A stretch of 64,000 nucleotides of DNA from Ricinus communis (Eukaryota; Streptophyta; Magnoliopsida; Malpighiales; Euphorbiaceae): contig NC_063263.1 of NCBI RefSeq assembly GCF_019578655.1, positions 1-64,000 of the forward strand, read 5' to 3'. This document shows positions 44,526 through 59,500 of the stretch, piece after piece. The notes under the pieces are model-generated. The model was not told the DNA's origin, ran no database searches, and saw only the letters and a program-made list of their open reading frames with translations. Positions within the stretch are counted from its first letter, which is position 1. Each line of letters begins with the position of its first letter. The position numbers were made by a program, and so were the translations under genes.

Positions 44526-47500
44526 ATGTCACAGAACTCTCAGGCCCTGCCTTCTCTCCAATTGATCAAGTCATTGCCTGTTGATTTTAGATTCACAGAA
44601 AATGCAGAAAATAGTGTTTCAAGATTTTCAAGTATTCCTGAACATGATAGTTCAGGGGACGGGGTGGTTGATGGAGATCTAGATATTTCTGGGAATGATG
44701 TCAGCGAGGATTCACCATATGGTGGGAATGCCATTTCAGTTGGGGATAGGCCCTCTGTGGGATACGAGGACTTGGATACTGTCGCTGCACCTTCACCTTC
44801 ACCTTCAATATCAACATCACATACTGAACGCAGATGGGCTGACACCACCTCCTACCTTACAAAAAAGGTAATATCTTGATCAGAATTTTTTCTTGGTTGG
44901 AGTATGTCTAAAAGTCAGGGGGATTCTACATCCATAGCAAATTACCCATATTTTATTGCAGCAAAGTGATAAGAATCTAAGCTATTCTATTCACATTCAA
45001 TTTGTTGATCTGGTTACCTACTTGTTTAAGTTTACTTGTTTCAGAAAATCCAGTCTTGGTTTCAACTTCCAAATGGGGATTGGCACCTGGGAAGAACTAT
45101 ATCAACTTCAGGGATTGAGTCTGTTATTTTACTATCTGATGAGAAAGTAAGTGAACCTTCTGAAAATAGCTAGCTAGCATTTATATGCTGCACTTAGGTA
45201 TTGATTTAGTTCTATCCTGCATTTTGATTGCAGGTTTTAAAGGTAAAATCCGAAAGTCTGGTTCCAGCAAATCCTGATATCCTTGATGGCGTGGATGATC
45301 TCATGCAACTTAGTTACTTAAATGAGCCATCAGTGTTGTACAATCTTCAGTATAGATACAATCAAGACATGATTTATGTGAGTGTTCACATTAATGTTAT
45401 GCCTCTTCTGAATTACTTATTAAAATATAAACTCTCCATAATGCCTTTGGGTTGTATTGTGCAACTTAGACAAAAGCTGGGCCAGTGTTGGTCGCCATCA
45501 ATCCCTTTAAGAAAGTTCCTTTGTATGGAAATGATTATATTGAAGCATATAAGAACAAATCTATTGAGAGCCCGCACGTTTATGCCATTACAGACACGGC
45601 CATCAGAGAAATGATACGAGGTGCTTTAGTTTATCATAACTTTATAAGATTAGCTTTTATTCTTTAATGATGATTATATATTGGCATATGCTTAAGATTC
45701 TTAATTGGGTTCTTGTTTTCTCTCTCCAGATGAAGTGAATCAATCTATCATTATAAGGTTAGTTGAACATGGGTACTTCAACTTTTTCATTATTTCTTTT
45801 ATGATTTTATTATCCATATTCTGTCTGTGTTCTATGCCTATGCAAGTGGACCTTAAATCGCTATATCTTTGTTTAGGCATTTCATGCATTAATATTAATT
45901 CTTACTTGCATTCCTAAAATATGTAAATGCAAACCTGTGTGAATTTTATTGCTATGAGCTCCATGATTGTTCGGAAAGATGTTTTCTTGAGGAAATCATA
46001 TACATTTGTTTTCCTGAGGAAAGCAATCTTCATAGTCCGTGGTTTTGGATCACATTTTTGTAGGAGGTAGGAAAACATAAGTTTTCATATGGATTTAATC
46101 TCATACTTTGTCAAATGATACTCGCCATCTCAATTTTTGTCAAATTATAATCTCTTTTGATTCACAATTATTAACCATTATCTTGATGTTTTAACGGCAG
46201 ATTTTCTGTTGTTGTCCACCCAACTATTGTAATTCTTACCGCTATGAAGCAAAATTAACTTAATTGCCCTAAATTTTGTAAAAAGGACTAGGACTAGGAG
46301 TCTTAGGAAAGGGAATGAATTTTAATTTTGATTATATTCATTTATGTCCTTGAGTTAAGAGGTAGCCTGTGTGCTGACTGCTACAATAAGTGGCCTTCAA
46401 TTACATACCTTCAAGCCCTCTATTGGTCTCTATATGGACTTAGCTTTGCCTCCTCTTGATTTCGACATTTGGACTCCTTTTTCCTTTTTGGGTTTTTGTG
46501 CCTGAGTTAGGCTTTTTGATTTACTACAAATAAGTGCAAAATGTTTTTTGTTTCCTTGCACTATGAAAATCAAAGTGGAGATAGCCAGCCGTTTTATTAC
46601 CTTTGGTGGAAGAATAAGAGGTTAATTTCGTGTTATGGAGGTTCTTTGATCTTGAAGCGAATTTGACATTCTGTACCTTGGCAGAGGTGATAATTGTTTC
46701 ATATAGGGAGTTGGGAGACTTCTTTTTTTCTTTTTTTAAAGGACAGTTTGGTTCTTTGGTCCTTTCTTTCTTTTTATTTTTTTGTCATATTTGTTGCGGT
46801 TCCATAATACCCGGTTATAAAATTAAAAGAATCTAAGTGTCAACCACTTTATAGGAAAATAGAAAGATTTCTTAGACTATCCACTTAACAATGGATCATT
46901 TTGTCTAGGCTTTGGCCATATCTTTTTTGATTTTCCTGTATAAGATTGTGGGTTTAGATATTTTTTATATACTCTTAAACACTTCTACTTTGGTGTGCCA
47001 GCTTTTGGTTCTCTTATTGAATTCCTTACTGTATGAAAAATGATATGTGGCTAGGGGTGTAAAATGATATGAATAGTTTGAGTTTGACTCGGATTTGGCT
47101 CATTTTTTAACTCGTTCGAGCTCGTTTAGAAATTGTAATGATCCGGCCTTGATTTTATTTTTAAGCTCGTCAAAATTTCAAGCGAGCTTGAGAAGACAAA
47201 TTCTTGGCTTAGTATGTTCATGAGCTTTTAGGCTCGTAAATAGATAATATATATATTATCTATAATGAAAAGGTAAAATATAAGTACTTCCAAAATAATT
47301 TTATTTATCAATAAAGATAAAGCTAGACATTTTTCTTAATCTTCTATGTTTAAATATATGATAGTAGCTTTTAGGATTTTCTTTTATCAAAAAGACTTTT
47401 TATTTTAGTTTCAGTAAAATAATGTGTTTTTGTCTAGTTCTTTTATAGAACTTTTTCTTTGAATTTATTACTTTTTATGTTCTTTTTTTTTTTCAGTTAG

Positions 47501-50500
47501 TTTCAATATTAATAAAATTTATTTTTCTTTTATTTATGTAATAAAGAAACAAATGAAAAGCTAAAAAAGTTTAAATATATTGGATTTTTAAGCTTGACTT
47601 AGATTTGGCTCGCTTTATAACTCTTTCGCACTCGTTTAAAATATTTCGAACTCCAGCCGATTTCAATCACTAATATATTTCAATTAGTCGAACTTGAACA
47701 ATGATATCTTTGGATCGACTCGGCTCATTTCACTCCTAAATGTGGCATTATAACTTGGTGGAACAAAGAACACCATTTTAAAAAAAAATAGAACTGGCTG
47801 GTTTTATTATTTTAAGGATTTAACAAATAACCATTTAATGATACTTATGAAGTTCATTTTATTTTCCCAGTGGCGAAAGTGGGGCAGGAAAAACTGAGAC
47901 TGCAAAGATCGCGATGCAGTATTTGGCAGCTCTTGGCGGTGGTAGCGGTATAGAATATGAAATATTGAAAACCAATCCAATTTTAGAAGCCTTTGGCAAT
48001 GCAAAGACATTGAGGAATGACAATTCAAGTCGCTTTGTAAGCTCCTTGTTCTTTGCTAAATCTAGCTCTAGGTTTTAAGGTAGATGTGTTTATACTGAGA
48101 ATTGAATCTAGTGTTATCATCTTGCATCCAGAATTATGAATATTGATATTTTGCTTGAACAACAGGGAAAGCTGATTGAAATACATTTCAGTGAAACTGG
48201 AAAAATATCGGGTGCCAAAATTCAAACTTGTAAGATCACTTGAATTATTGAGGCTGTGAGATGGCATTTTATGTATTCTTATTCGAATCTTGCAATTGTA
48301 CTTACCCTTCATTTTGAACTATGTTTGCTTCTTTTTGGCACAGTTTTACTTGAGAAGGTAATTGTTTATTCTTCTGGCTTTTAGTTGCTCCCTATTGTTT
48401 CTATTATGAGTTACTAATTTTATCTTATTATTTAAACAGTCTAGGGTGGTTCAATGCATGGAGGGAGAAAGGTCTTATCACATATTTTATCAGCTTTGTG
48501 CAGGGGCTCCACCTACACTTAGAGGTATCTATTTCGTGTCTCTTTGCCAAGTTTGTTGAACTTGGTACATCTTTTTGTGAAAAGAACATACTGTTTATAT
48601 ATCTCAATGTATTAGCAGTAGTCCAACTAATAATTATACTGTTATCTATGTAACTGGATTAATGATCATTTCATATTAGAATTCTGCTATCTATAATAAC
48701 TTTGTGACCTAGACTTAAATATAGTTAAAGTTAATGCTTACAGAAAAGTAGATGGTCTCTATCCACACCTGACCTGGCTGCCACCATTCGAAGTTCCATA
48801 TCTTCATGGCTTGGTATAAGCCTCGTAATGCATAGAACTTTTTTTAAGACTGAGTTCATATTCCGATTTCTTATTAGTGGTCCGTTTTCTGAATATCTGT
48901 TTGTTAGCTAACAAGCATCTAAATAGTAGCGGAGGAAGTTCACTATGGAATTGTTTATGTTATGTATATATCATGACAAAATCTATGATATGTTTATTGT
49001 TCATGACTAATTTATGATTTGTCTATTATGTCATGGCTAGTTTTTTCATTGAACTTAATTTTAGATGAATAGTTTAAAAATTCAGTGTCGTTACTCTTGC
49101 ATCGGAGTATGACTATTTTAATACTGGTTCTCAAGGAAGATCAAACAAGTGATTACTGTTCCATAAATATCATAAAGGGAGAGTGGAACCAATATTTATC
49201 TAGTTACAATGGATGCCATTAAATATTTCCAGTGGTCCATGGTAAATCAGGAGTCTGGACCAATTTTCTGAAAATGTATTTATGAATGTTTTGTAATTGC
49301 TTTATATCATTTGTATATAGGAATTATAAAACATGTTAAAGAGTAAATGCCATGATAGGCAAATATCTATATAAATAGCTAGATGTTCTAGTCCATAGAT
49401 GGCAACTGTCATGTCATTTTACTTATTCACTGTAGAATAGTTCCGCAGCTAAATTTTCTTGGGAAGTTAATGTTTCTTTTAATCGTACTTACATGCATAT
49501 ATCTTCTGCTCATTATTTTATGCAACACAGAGAAGATAAACTTGATGAATGCAAGTGAGTATAAATACTTGAGGCAAAGCAGTTGCTACTCAATTAATGG
49601 GGTAGATGATGCTGAACGGTTTTGCATTGTTAAGGTGCAAATCTCATTTCTCATTTTGTTACTTCTATTATTCATTTGTTCTCTATTACTTTTATGGTAG
49701 AGATATTAAGATTTGTTCTGCATGCCTACTCCATTATGCTGGTTATGTCAGGAAGCTTTGGATATTGTTCATGTCAGCAAGGAAGACCAAGAAAGTGTAT
49801 TTGCAATGCTCGCTGCTGTACTTTGGTTGGGAAATATCTCATTTACTGTTGTTGATAATGAAAATCATGTTGAACCTGTGACTGATGAAGGTAGGGCTTT
49901 TCCAGAATGTTAGTATGAATTGCAATATGAATGTTGCCTGTCTTCATGTTTATTAGGTTTCTATGTCTCTACCACTTGTATGTTTGGACTAGAATATCTA
50001 AAACCACATTTTACAATCTTCCATTTCTTGGTGACCCAACAATGATTATCCTTTGAATCAATGCTGATTATCCCTCCCCTTGACTAACTTAACTTTAGAT
50101 TTGATATTTTTATCCAAAGATATGAAGAGAGAAACATGTATCCACAAGTCAAACCTGCTTGTTACTTTGCTGAGACATCAGTCACCATAAGTGTCTGATG
50201 ACCTTCAATGAAGTTGATCTGCTGAGTAGGAGGCTGCTGCTTTGGGTTTTGCATAAGCCTGTAAAGTGCTTCCTAATTGTATATTCTTCCAACAATTCTG
50301 CTTAAAGTTATTTGTTCTTTTGCAAACACTATGGGGAAGAAATTTGCCTTCCTCTCTCCATCTCTGCACCTATTGTATTCCTTCCCTTGATTCTCCTCCT
50401 TTTCTAAATTTTTTTATTAATATTCTTTTCTCCACCACTTTGAGATGCCTTCTGGCTGAGCTTTGCAAGAATCGCTGCTTCAGTGGACCTGTGTTGCCTA

Positions 50501-53500
50501 AATATTATTCTGTGTTCTTGTGCTTGCAGAGAATTAACTAATTCAGACAGTTAGTTGGTTCAAGCCTTTGTAATCTTCCAATGATGAGATTTGGGCTTCA
50601 TTCATACCTTTGAAGTTGGCTGAATAGAACTTTCTCATCAAACCTCTTGTTTGTCAGCTCCTCACCAAGCAATCTCATCCTGTTTACGTCACTCATTAAC
50701 CTGTCAGAATATTCTTTGACAGATTTTGCATCTCTCATCCTGAGAATTTCGAATTCTTTTCTCAGGTTCAATACCTACATCTGGTTGGTCTTTTCACTGT
50801 TTTGGAACTTCTCATTGAGCTTGTCCAGGCTTCCTTTGCTTTTTAACAAGTCAAAATCCTTGTGAAAATGGCGTTGTTGCTGAATGTATGCTGGAAACAC
50901 CTTGAACTTTGTAGTGAATTCTTTAGTGTGATGCTTCATTTGAGCTGATGAAGCATTAGATCTCAGTGAAGATGGATCATTTCTAGTCTCCACTACATCT
51001 CATAGACAAAGCCCTCAAACAAGATTTCATCCTAACATATCAAAACCCATAATTTTCTTTTGTAGAAAAGGTGTGGGAATCAAAAAATTGCTAGAAGTCA
51101 TGAAATCTCTCAGGTGTTTGCTTAGAGGTCTTTCATCTTTGTAGGAAAGGATATCTGATGTGTTGCTTTCACACAGAGTTCCTCAAAGATCATAAAAGCC
51201 TTGATATCCTTTATTCAATATGGTATAGCCGAGAGCACATATGTAGTAAACTAATAGCAGAACTGAGTTTCAGTAGAAATGTAACATACTACTACTAATT
51301 TTCACTGACAGACTTCTGGCTTTTATCTCCTAAAAGTTTGAATTGTTCTAGTACTAGCAGCTACTATTCCTTAAACACCATGAACCATGCTTTACTTTTT
51401 CTTACATATATTCTTTAATTTTCATCTAACAACCATTACCAAGATTTCAATTACTTAATTGACATGGCTAAACAAAATATATAAATCTCTTATGAGTTGC
51501 AATCATCTAACTTATATCTAAAAAGAAATTTCAAGTCTCAACTAACATCGCAATAAACCTCTAAGTGTATATGGTGCTGTGCGATTTATATTAGTATAAT
51601 AATGAAGATTCAGCTTGTAACATACTCTAAACTAAAACCCTGGACATCCTCACTATTAACTTGTGCTGGTTGTGTAGTTTGTTATTCTCTAGAAAAGAAA
51701 AGGTTATTGTTGCATCTTTAATTAGTAAGTTGTTTAATGTATTTCAAATTTCTAACACGTTCTATTTTGATAATATATAGAGCTAGCATCAAATTTTTTA
51801 TCACAATGATTCTCAACAGAGAAACTACACCACTTCTTTACATGGAACTGTGGTGCCGTTAGCTGTTTATATAAATTTCACTTTCTTTCCTATTGCTTTG
51901 GAATGCTATCCTTCTCTTTTTCGGCTCTCCTATATTCTATTAGTAAATCTTCTTCTTCTTTTGGAGGGGTAGGGAGGACGTTGGCTGGATGGGTAATTAA
52001 TGATTGTGCTGAAATTTGTCTTTCATGTTTCAGGCCTAACTACTGTTGCCAAACTGATTGGATGTGATGTTGGGGAGCTTAAGCTAGCTTTATCAACTCG
52101 TAAGATGAAAGTTGGAAATGATAATATTGTCCAAAAGTTAACTTTATCACAGGTAAGAAACAAATAGGGGAATGCATAATCTCTTTCCTTGTTTGCATCC
52201 CTACTCTCAATCAATATGGCATTTAGATGCATCTACAAAAGGAGCATGAAATTAAACAATTTGGTGGCTATCGCTTTACAGTGCCGTTTATGTAACTAAT
52301 CTTTGCCTTTTGTATATTGCCCTTGTGATGGAGTAGAAGTTCTGAAAATGCATTGGTGATAGCTATTTTTTGTCATTATGGGAAGTTAACAGCTATTACC
52401 AACAAATGCAGTTGTTAAATAAAATAGCCTGTTAGGAGTTTCGCCAATAAAGAAATAGATAATATTTGTATCTGTTAATAACAATGGGGCATGCTCTGTT
52501 TAAAGGCCCTTGATGAAAAACATTTATCAAACCTTATTAAATGTGCACACAAATGCCAAATGGATTATTAAATTAAATGAACTCAATGATAATTTTTTAT
52601 CTATTATTTTTGATAATGATTGATAATGTATTTTAACCCTCAGCTTTGGAATTGGAGAACTATGGGTGAAAGAAACTAAGTGGGTAAAATATAGGGTAAT
52701 GCTGCTCTTCTTGTTCATGAAGTAGGTTTTAAATAACAAGCTACATCAGATTTTTTTTTTAATTTTTTTGTAATCTTTTTGAGAAAAAGAAGAAAGGGGA
52801 AGAACTGAGTGGGAAGAGAAATGAATGAGTTGGTGTTTTGATATAAGAGGATAATGAATGCATCGCATGATAATTCTATTCTACAAATAAAATAAAATGG
52901 AACTCAAAATGTTGAATGTCAATGCTTTAAAGGAATAAAATCCGATTATTTAGATAAAAAAAAAGGAAAAAAGATTAAGATTTCTTTTTGTAATTTCCAA
53001 CTTATTATGTTTGATTTAAAATAAGTCCATCTTCCATGTTGATTGAGATAGACAATACAGATGCCAAATCCTAACCCTTGCATTGTATCAACCAATCAAA
53101 ATCCCGTTACTTAATGACCAAACCCTGATAGTGCTTTGAAACTTATTTTTATTTGTTACTAATTTGAATTATTCTGCCAAGTGTTTTCCAAAACACATGG
53201 TAGTGGCAGCTGCTACATTTTGGTGCATTGGAACTTCAAACCATGCTGAGAATGAATGAGAGAAAAAAGAGGGTGGGAAGGAAAATGTTGAGATATTTTT
53301 TCATGGGACACACATTATTAAAATTTTCATTTTCTATTTTCCTTCCTTATTTTCTACTTCCCAACCAAAACCTAATTAATAAGGTAAAAATAAAAAAAAA
53401 ATAAAAAAATGGAAATTTAAGTAGCTGCACACTATGTGAAACATATCCAAATGACACAACCAATTACATTTCTTCAACAAAAACCAAAGCCTGATATTCA

Positions 53501-56500
53501 TAGTCAAAGATCAACTCCTCTGCCATCATCGGATAGTACCCTTTTACATGACCAATTTTTGAAGATCCACAGAATGTCCTTTTGTGAACACATATAGAAT
53601 ATCAACTCTAGCAATAGCCAGAAGAAAGAAGAAACTAGAGAAGTCATCAGGAAAAGCTAAAGAGAAACTTGCCAAATACTGGTTGCAAATGAAAGTTGAA
53701 GAATAATAGATCATGAATTGCTTTCTTTGGTATGCTATTGGGGTCAGGTGGAGACTAATAGAGCACATTCATCTTTCACTAGCCTAATTTACTTTTTACT
53801 TGCAGCCATATTCTTTAAACTACAATTATGCATGCGCCCAGTTTTGTTTATTCAATTCCGTTCACATGTTATATTAACTAGAAGTTCTTATGGTGGCATG
53901 ATCATGTATAACGGCCCCAATTGTGCCACATTATCATGGACGTATTTAAATTTTATTTTCTTGACATCACTGGTTGAGCTGATTTTTAATTTCTTTTTGG
54001 TAAAATTTTTCCTATTAAATGGAATTAGACCATCTCCTTTATGCTGTGGTAAAAAACGATCTGGACAGTCGTCCCACTTAGTTAATAGGTGAAGTGGTGG
54101 ACTATATGCAGCATTGAACTCCTACATGTGTCAATGCTTTTAAAACATATGTGGTAAGGGTTGTTCTCCGAGGGCCTTTAGGGTCATGCTTGTAAATGTT
54201 TCAAGGATATGCAAATTTACTTCACATTCTTTTTGGCTTATGTGATCTGCTTAAATTTTAGGATTCTGCTGTACTTCAATACCCATATTTCTCTCTCTCT
54301 CTCTCTCTCTCTCTTTCCTCCCCCTCCAGCATGTGGATCCACACATGCATTCGTTCATTGTTATTGTTTGAAGGAAATTGTTTTAACATTTTTCTTCATC
54401 ACTTTTAACACTTCTAAAGTTTGCAAATTAACATTTCTGGTTCACTTTGTAGAACATTAATGCCCTTACAGAGATTTGGTCAATATAGATAAATAGGCTA
54501 ACTTTTAGTTTAGATTCTCACATATTTGATAGCACCCACCCAGTTCCCTTAAAATGATAATAATGTTCATATCATTGCTCATCATAAAAAAGAACGACTA
54601 TTATGTTCATCATATAGTTATGACTTGTATCACATTTTTCTTTGAAATGAAATAAATAATGGATTTTTTAATTTTCCAGGCCATTGATTCAAGGGATGCT
54701 CTGGCAAAGTCAATCTATGCCTGTTTATTTGATTGGTTAGTCGAACAAATTAATAAATCTCTTGCGGTTGGCAAAAGGCGAACTGGAAGATCCATCAGCA
54801 TTCTTGATATTTATGGATTTGAATCGTTTGAAGTATGTTTCAAATCTTATTTTATTATGATGCTCTCGCGCCCTCGCGCTCTCTCAATTTCTTATTTTCT
54901 TGCTTAACACTTCTTTATCATGAATTCCCTTTTTTTTTTTTTTTTTGCAGAGGAATAGTTTTGAACAATTTTGCATAAATTATGCAAATGAGAGATTGCA
55001 GCAACACTTTAACCGCCATTTATTCAAGTTAGAGCAAGAGGTAACAGTGAAATGATTTTAAATTCAACTGAAAATTATAATAACAGGGCTATGTATAGTG
55101 CTCTTTCAGTTATGATCCAGAATGTCTAGAGCATTACACTTTAAGAATATCAACTCTATTCCGTTTAGATTTTCTGATTCTGACCATTTGGAGTATGCCC
55201 TCTTGTTCTTCATATTTCTTGTTTCATTATTTTCTATCCTTTTTTCTTTCTTTGTAATTAATTTTCTTTGTAATTAATTTTCTTTGTCTCCTTCCGTCAT
55301 TCCTTTATTCCATCCTGTAGAGTCTGACCTGGATATGAAATAAATCAATTCTTTTTTCCCCCTTTCTTTTAGATACTCACTAGCTCCATGAAATGGTGCA
55401 ACTGAGGCATGTAAAGAAGATCCTTATTGAGCATAACAAATTTATATGTTGTGATTCTGTACAATATTATGTGAATTTATAGTTAGTTGTTCAGCCTTAG
55501 ATTTTAACTTTTCTCTAGAATATTCTCATCTAATAGCAACTATTCTATTTGAATCTTAATAAAATTAAAGCTCATTACTTATTGACAGTTAAAATCTAAA
55601 CTTCTTTTTTTTTTTTTTTTAAGAAAAAAAGCATACTGATAGAAGCAGTTTTGCTTAGCTACAAACAACCTAATATGATCCCATGTCCATTCTTATGCAT
55701 CTTGGGTTATTATTAAGAAGTGTCAATATACCTGTTAAATGCTTCTTGGCTTCTGGCTGCAAAGAGAAAAATAAGGAAATAAAATTTATGAGCTCTACCA
55801 TCCGAAAACATACCATAGTAATTGCTAAAAGCAAGCAGTAGGTGCCTTCTTTGAGAGAGGTCTCTGATCAGTAGGTGCCTAGCTTGTTAAGAAGCAGGAA
55901 CTTTTGCTTAGCTTGGATTCAAGTTCAGTAATTGCAGATGCAATTGGCATAAAAAAGGATGCAATGATAAGACACCAAATGGGAGAAATTTAATCCATTT
56001 AATAAAAAAACAAGAAATGGAGGAGGCTTAATTGGGGAGAGAGTGAGTGAGAGGGTGGCATCACAAAGAAAGAGGGAGAAAGAAGAGAAAGAAATAGCCT
56101 TTCTGGTTGTTAGTGGTCCCCAGTAATGCTCATGTTAGCTTTCTTAACTCTAATTTGAATGGAAGACAACTGGAATGTTGTGAGAAGAAAATAAGTCTAT
56201 ATACCTAATTGATAACATTAAAAGGATTGGACTAATTGATAAAAACGGCTAAAGTACAAGATTTGGTTGGTCATTAGGCCTTATTTCCCATTAAAACACT
56301 AAATAATGAATTTTTTCACAATAACTCCTTACCTTCATGTTAATCCTTGTGTGTGCAATTACTTGGGTTGAAGATATTTGTAGAAAAGAATGTTGATCTA
56401 ATTGCATTCATTAATTTAAACCCCTATTTGATCTGTTTGAATTAATCTGTATGGACAGTAAATGCCAATTGATATTCTTATAACAAAGTGTCCCTTCAAA

Positions 56501-59500
56501 CTCGATTACTAAGAAGTGTTTGTATGATGAGCATAAAGTGTATAACAATTTTATCTTATTCTATGAATTTAAATATTGTGGACAGCTTATGTAGATTCAA
56601 TACATGCATGAATTGATAAAGTTGCTTAATGAATAGATTCAATACATGCATTATCTATGAAAGGAGTGTGATCTCTTTGAAGTTGTGATGCTACTTGATT
56701 GTCTTTAGATATGTTACAGGATAGAGTCAACTTCCAGGCAATAGTGTCTTCAACTGCTTAAATTTATCTATCTCTAGTAGTAACCAATAGATAATGTATA
56801 TTGAATAAAATTCCCCAGGTCAGTTTTTCCTAAATATTATTTTGAATATATTGAATTTTCTTCTGCAGAAACTTGTGGGTTTTTGGAATGAAAAAGAATG
56901 GAATATTATTACAAACTTTTTAAACAATATAGTATATGCTTTAGATTCTTAAACTATTTCTGGGTTTCTGCTCATGTTAGTCTTGGTGTTTACATGGAGG
57001 AAACAACAGCAAGATAATAAGCATTATTCTAAATAGAGGATTATTGTTGTCTACATAGATGGTCGGAATAACATTACACATTTATTGCCTATGCTTATTG
57101 GGTGCATGTCTTCTGTAGGAATATGTTCAGGATGGCATTGACTGGACAAAAGTTGATTTTGAAGACAATCAAGACTGTCTTAATCTTTTTGAAAAGGTGC
57201 AGTGCCTGCTGCTAAAAATTCTCATATGTGCATTTATTTTAATTTATTTTCTTTTCCTTCTATATGTATGAGGACTAAAGGATAGGTACATCCTTTTATC
57301 CTCTGATAGCACTTTTGATTTGTCTTGTAGAATTCCATGTTAATATGATATTAAAATTGTTTTAGTCCTCAATGTATTATAAAGTTATAGAGAAAACTCT
57401 TCTACTTACTTTTCCCCATTCTATGTACTTTTGCATGTTATCTAAGATATTCCTTTAATTTCAGATGGAAAGAACCTAACTTTATCATAATCTAAGTCAA
57501 TTCAGTAAATTGATGTGCAAATAGGATCAGTATTTGCTATCTTGTGAGAGAAACCTGAAAAGAAGTGCTGGCTAAATGTTGTAATCAGCATACAAGGTGT
57601 TATACGATGTTGACTTGCTTGTGTTTTATAATGCTCTCTCATACAACTTTAAGTGTTTAGTTCTAGTGGTTCTTTTACATGTTATAGACCCAAATCCATA
57701 CCTCTAACTTTCATGTGCCCTCATTCATGTCTCACCAGTTTTGCTCTTAGATCCATTGTTATGCCAGAATACTGGGTTTTCCATGTTTTCTTTCTGTTCT
57801 TACATGTTGCCTTTGGAGAGTCCTAAATGTTCTCTGATCTAGTTGTAACATGTGCTAGTAGATCCTAGCATGTATCAAGAGACTATCAGAGATCCCACAT
57901 TAAGAAAACATAAGATGAAGATTCTTATTTTGTTATTTATTTATTATTTTATGGTGGGTCTGGCCACCTAATAACTTAAGCTTTTGAGTTGGTTTGAGTC
58001 TTCTAAGTGGTATAAAGAGCTGTTCCACCAAGTGGTCCAGAGTTTGGACCCTGGGGCGCCCCATATTAACAAACTAAATTCACCACAAGTAGATGGTGCT
58101 TGTGTTTGTCCATACTTCAAGCAATGCTGTCTTTCAAGTGGTGGGGCTGTTAGAAATCTAAAACCAATTCTTCAGCCCTCACCTACAAGTTTGAATTTTT
58201 AAGTTGAGTGGTTTTGCAATAGCTTGGAATGCTGATTGCTTTATTGATTTCAACAGGTCTCTTAGATTAATAGCTTTGTTGATTACTTTTTCTTGTTTGG
58301 ATGAAGTTAACAAATAAACATTATCATATTCCTGATTAAGTTAGTTTCTTGCATTGGATGGAATTTCACACTTGCACACTAAGGTATCACTATTGGATTA
58401 TGTAAACTGGCTGCACGGTCATTTTGGATTTGGAAACTTCAGTCTTTCTTTTTACTTCTTATGCAGAAGCCATTGGGGTTATTATCTTTGTTAGATGAGG
58501 AGTCTACTTTTCCAAACGGCACAGATTTGACATTTGCCAACAAGCTGAAGCAGCATGTGCATTCTAATTCATGTTTCAGAGGAGAGCGAGGCAAAGCCTT
58601 CACAGTATGCCATTATGCTGGGGAGGTATGCAACTTCTATGAATTGAATCCTCCATAATTGCTTGCCTTCTCTTCGTTTCAAGGGTTTAGTGTATTGTTG
58701 CAATGTCAAAGTCCCAAGGAGGCTTATTAAGTATTTGAACTGTGGTTCATTGCTAAGCTTTTTCAATGGGAAAGCTACCTGACTGTTTAATAGTTCCACT
58801 TTGTCCTATGCTCAGGTTACATATGATACTACTGGATTTTTGGAGAAGAATAGGGACTTGTTACACTTGGATTCCATTCAGCTCTTGTCTTCATGCTCAT
58901 GCCATCTTCCTCAGATATTTGCTTCCAGTATGCTTACTCAATCTCAGAAGCCTGTGGTTGGTCCTTTATATAAAGCAGGTGGGGCAGATTCTCAGAAGCT
59001 AAGTGTTGCTACAAAGTTCAAGGTATTGCTCCCTGTGTTTGTTATCACAACTAACTTCGGAATTAAATTGCATAATCCTGGTGGTATCATAGGCTTAGAA
59101 ATTAGTTTTAGTAGCATTTTGATCGATTATACACTTGTCTGGACCCTATATTTTGTTTCATTAAATTTGCTCCTAACTGTAGTCCTTTGAAAGATGATTA
59201 TAAGTTGTGCTCAAGCATACTGGAAAGCACATGTATGTATGGTTACAGTTTGCTTCCACCCTTCTTCCTTTCCTGCTGGCCAGATATAGGTCACTAATAT
59301 TCTTCAGATATTTTATTGTGGCCCTCTGTTGCAAATTTTCTATTTAAATCACGAGAAAGGTCTTTCAAGTTTACTCGTTGGACTCATTTTGACCTTGAAA
59401 ATATCTTAATAGAGCATGTAGAAAACTTGGCCTAAGGAGATGCTAACAAATTTTCTTACTGCTAACATCTATATAGTGATGTCTTCGGCACATAACTTTG

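Noticed and set aside
44540..44848. 102-codon ORF on the - strand
   Set aside because: Antisense shadow of myosin exon 1.
53718..54092. 124-codon ORF on the + strand
   Set aside because: Inside myosin intron 12; hydrophobic low-complexity translation, no homolog I recognise, no start context.
57840..58200. tRNA gene
   Set aside because: tRNA-like phrases only; no cloverleaf can be formed by eye. Kept as a low-confidence dispersed repeat.
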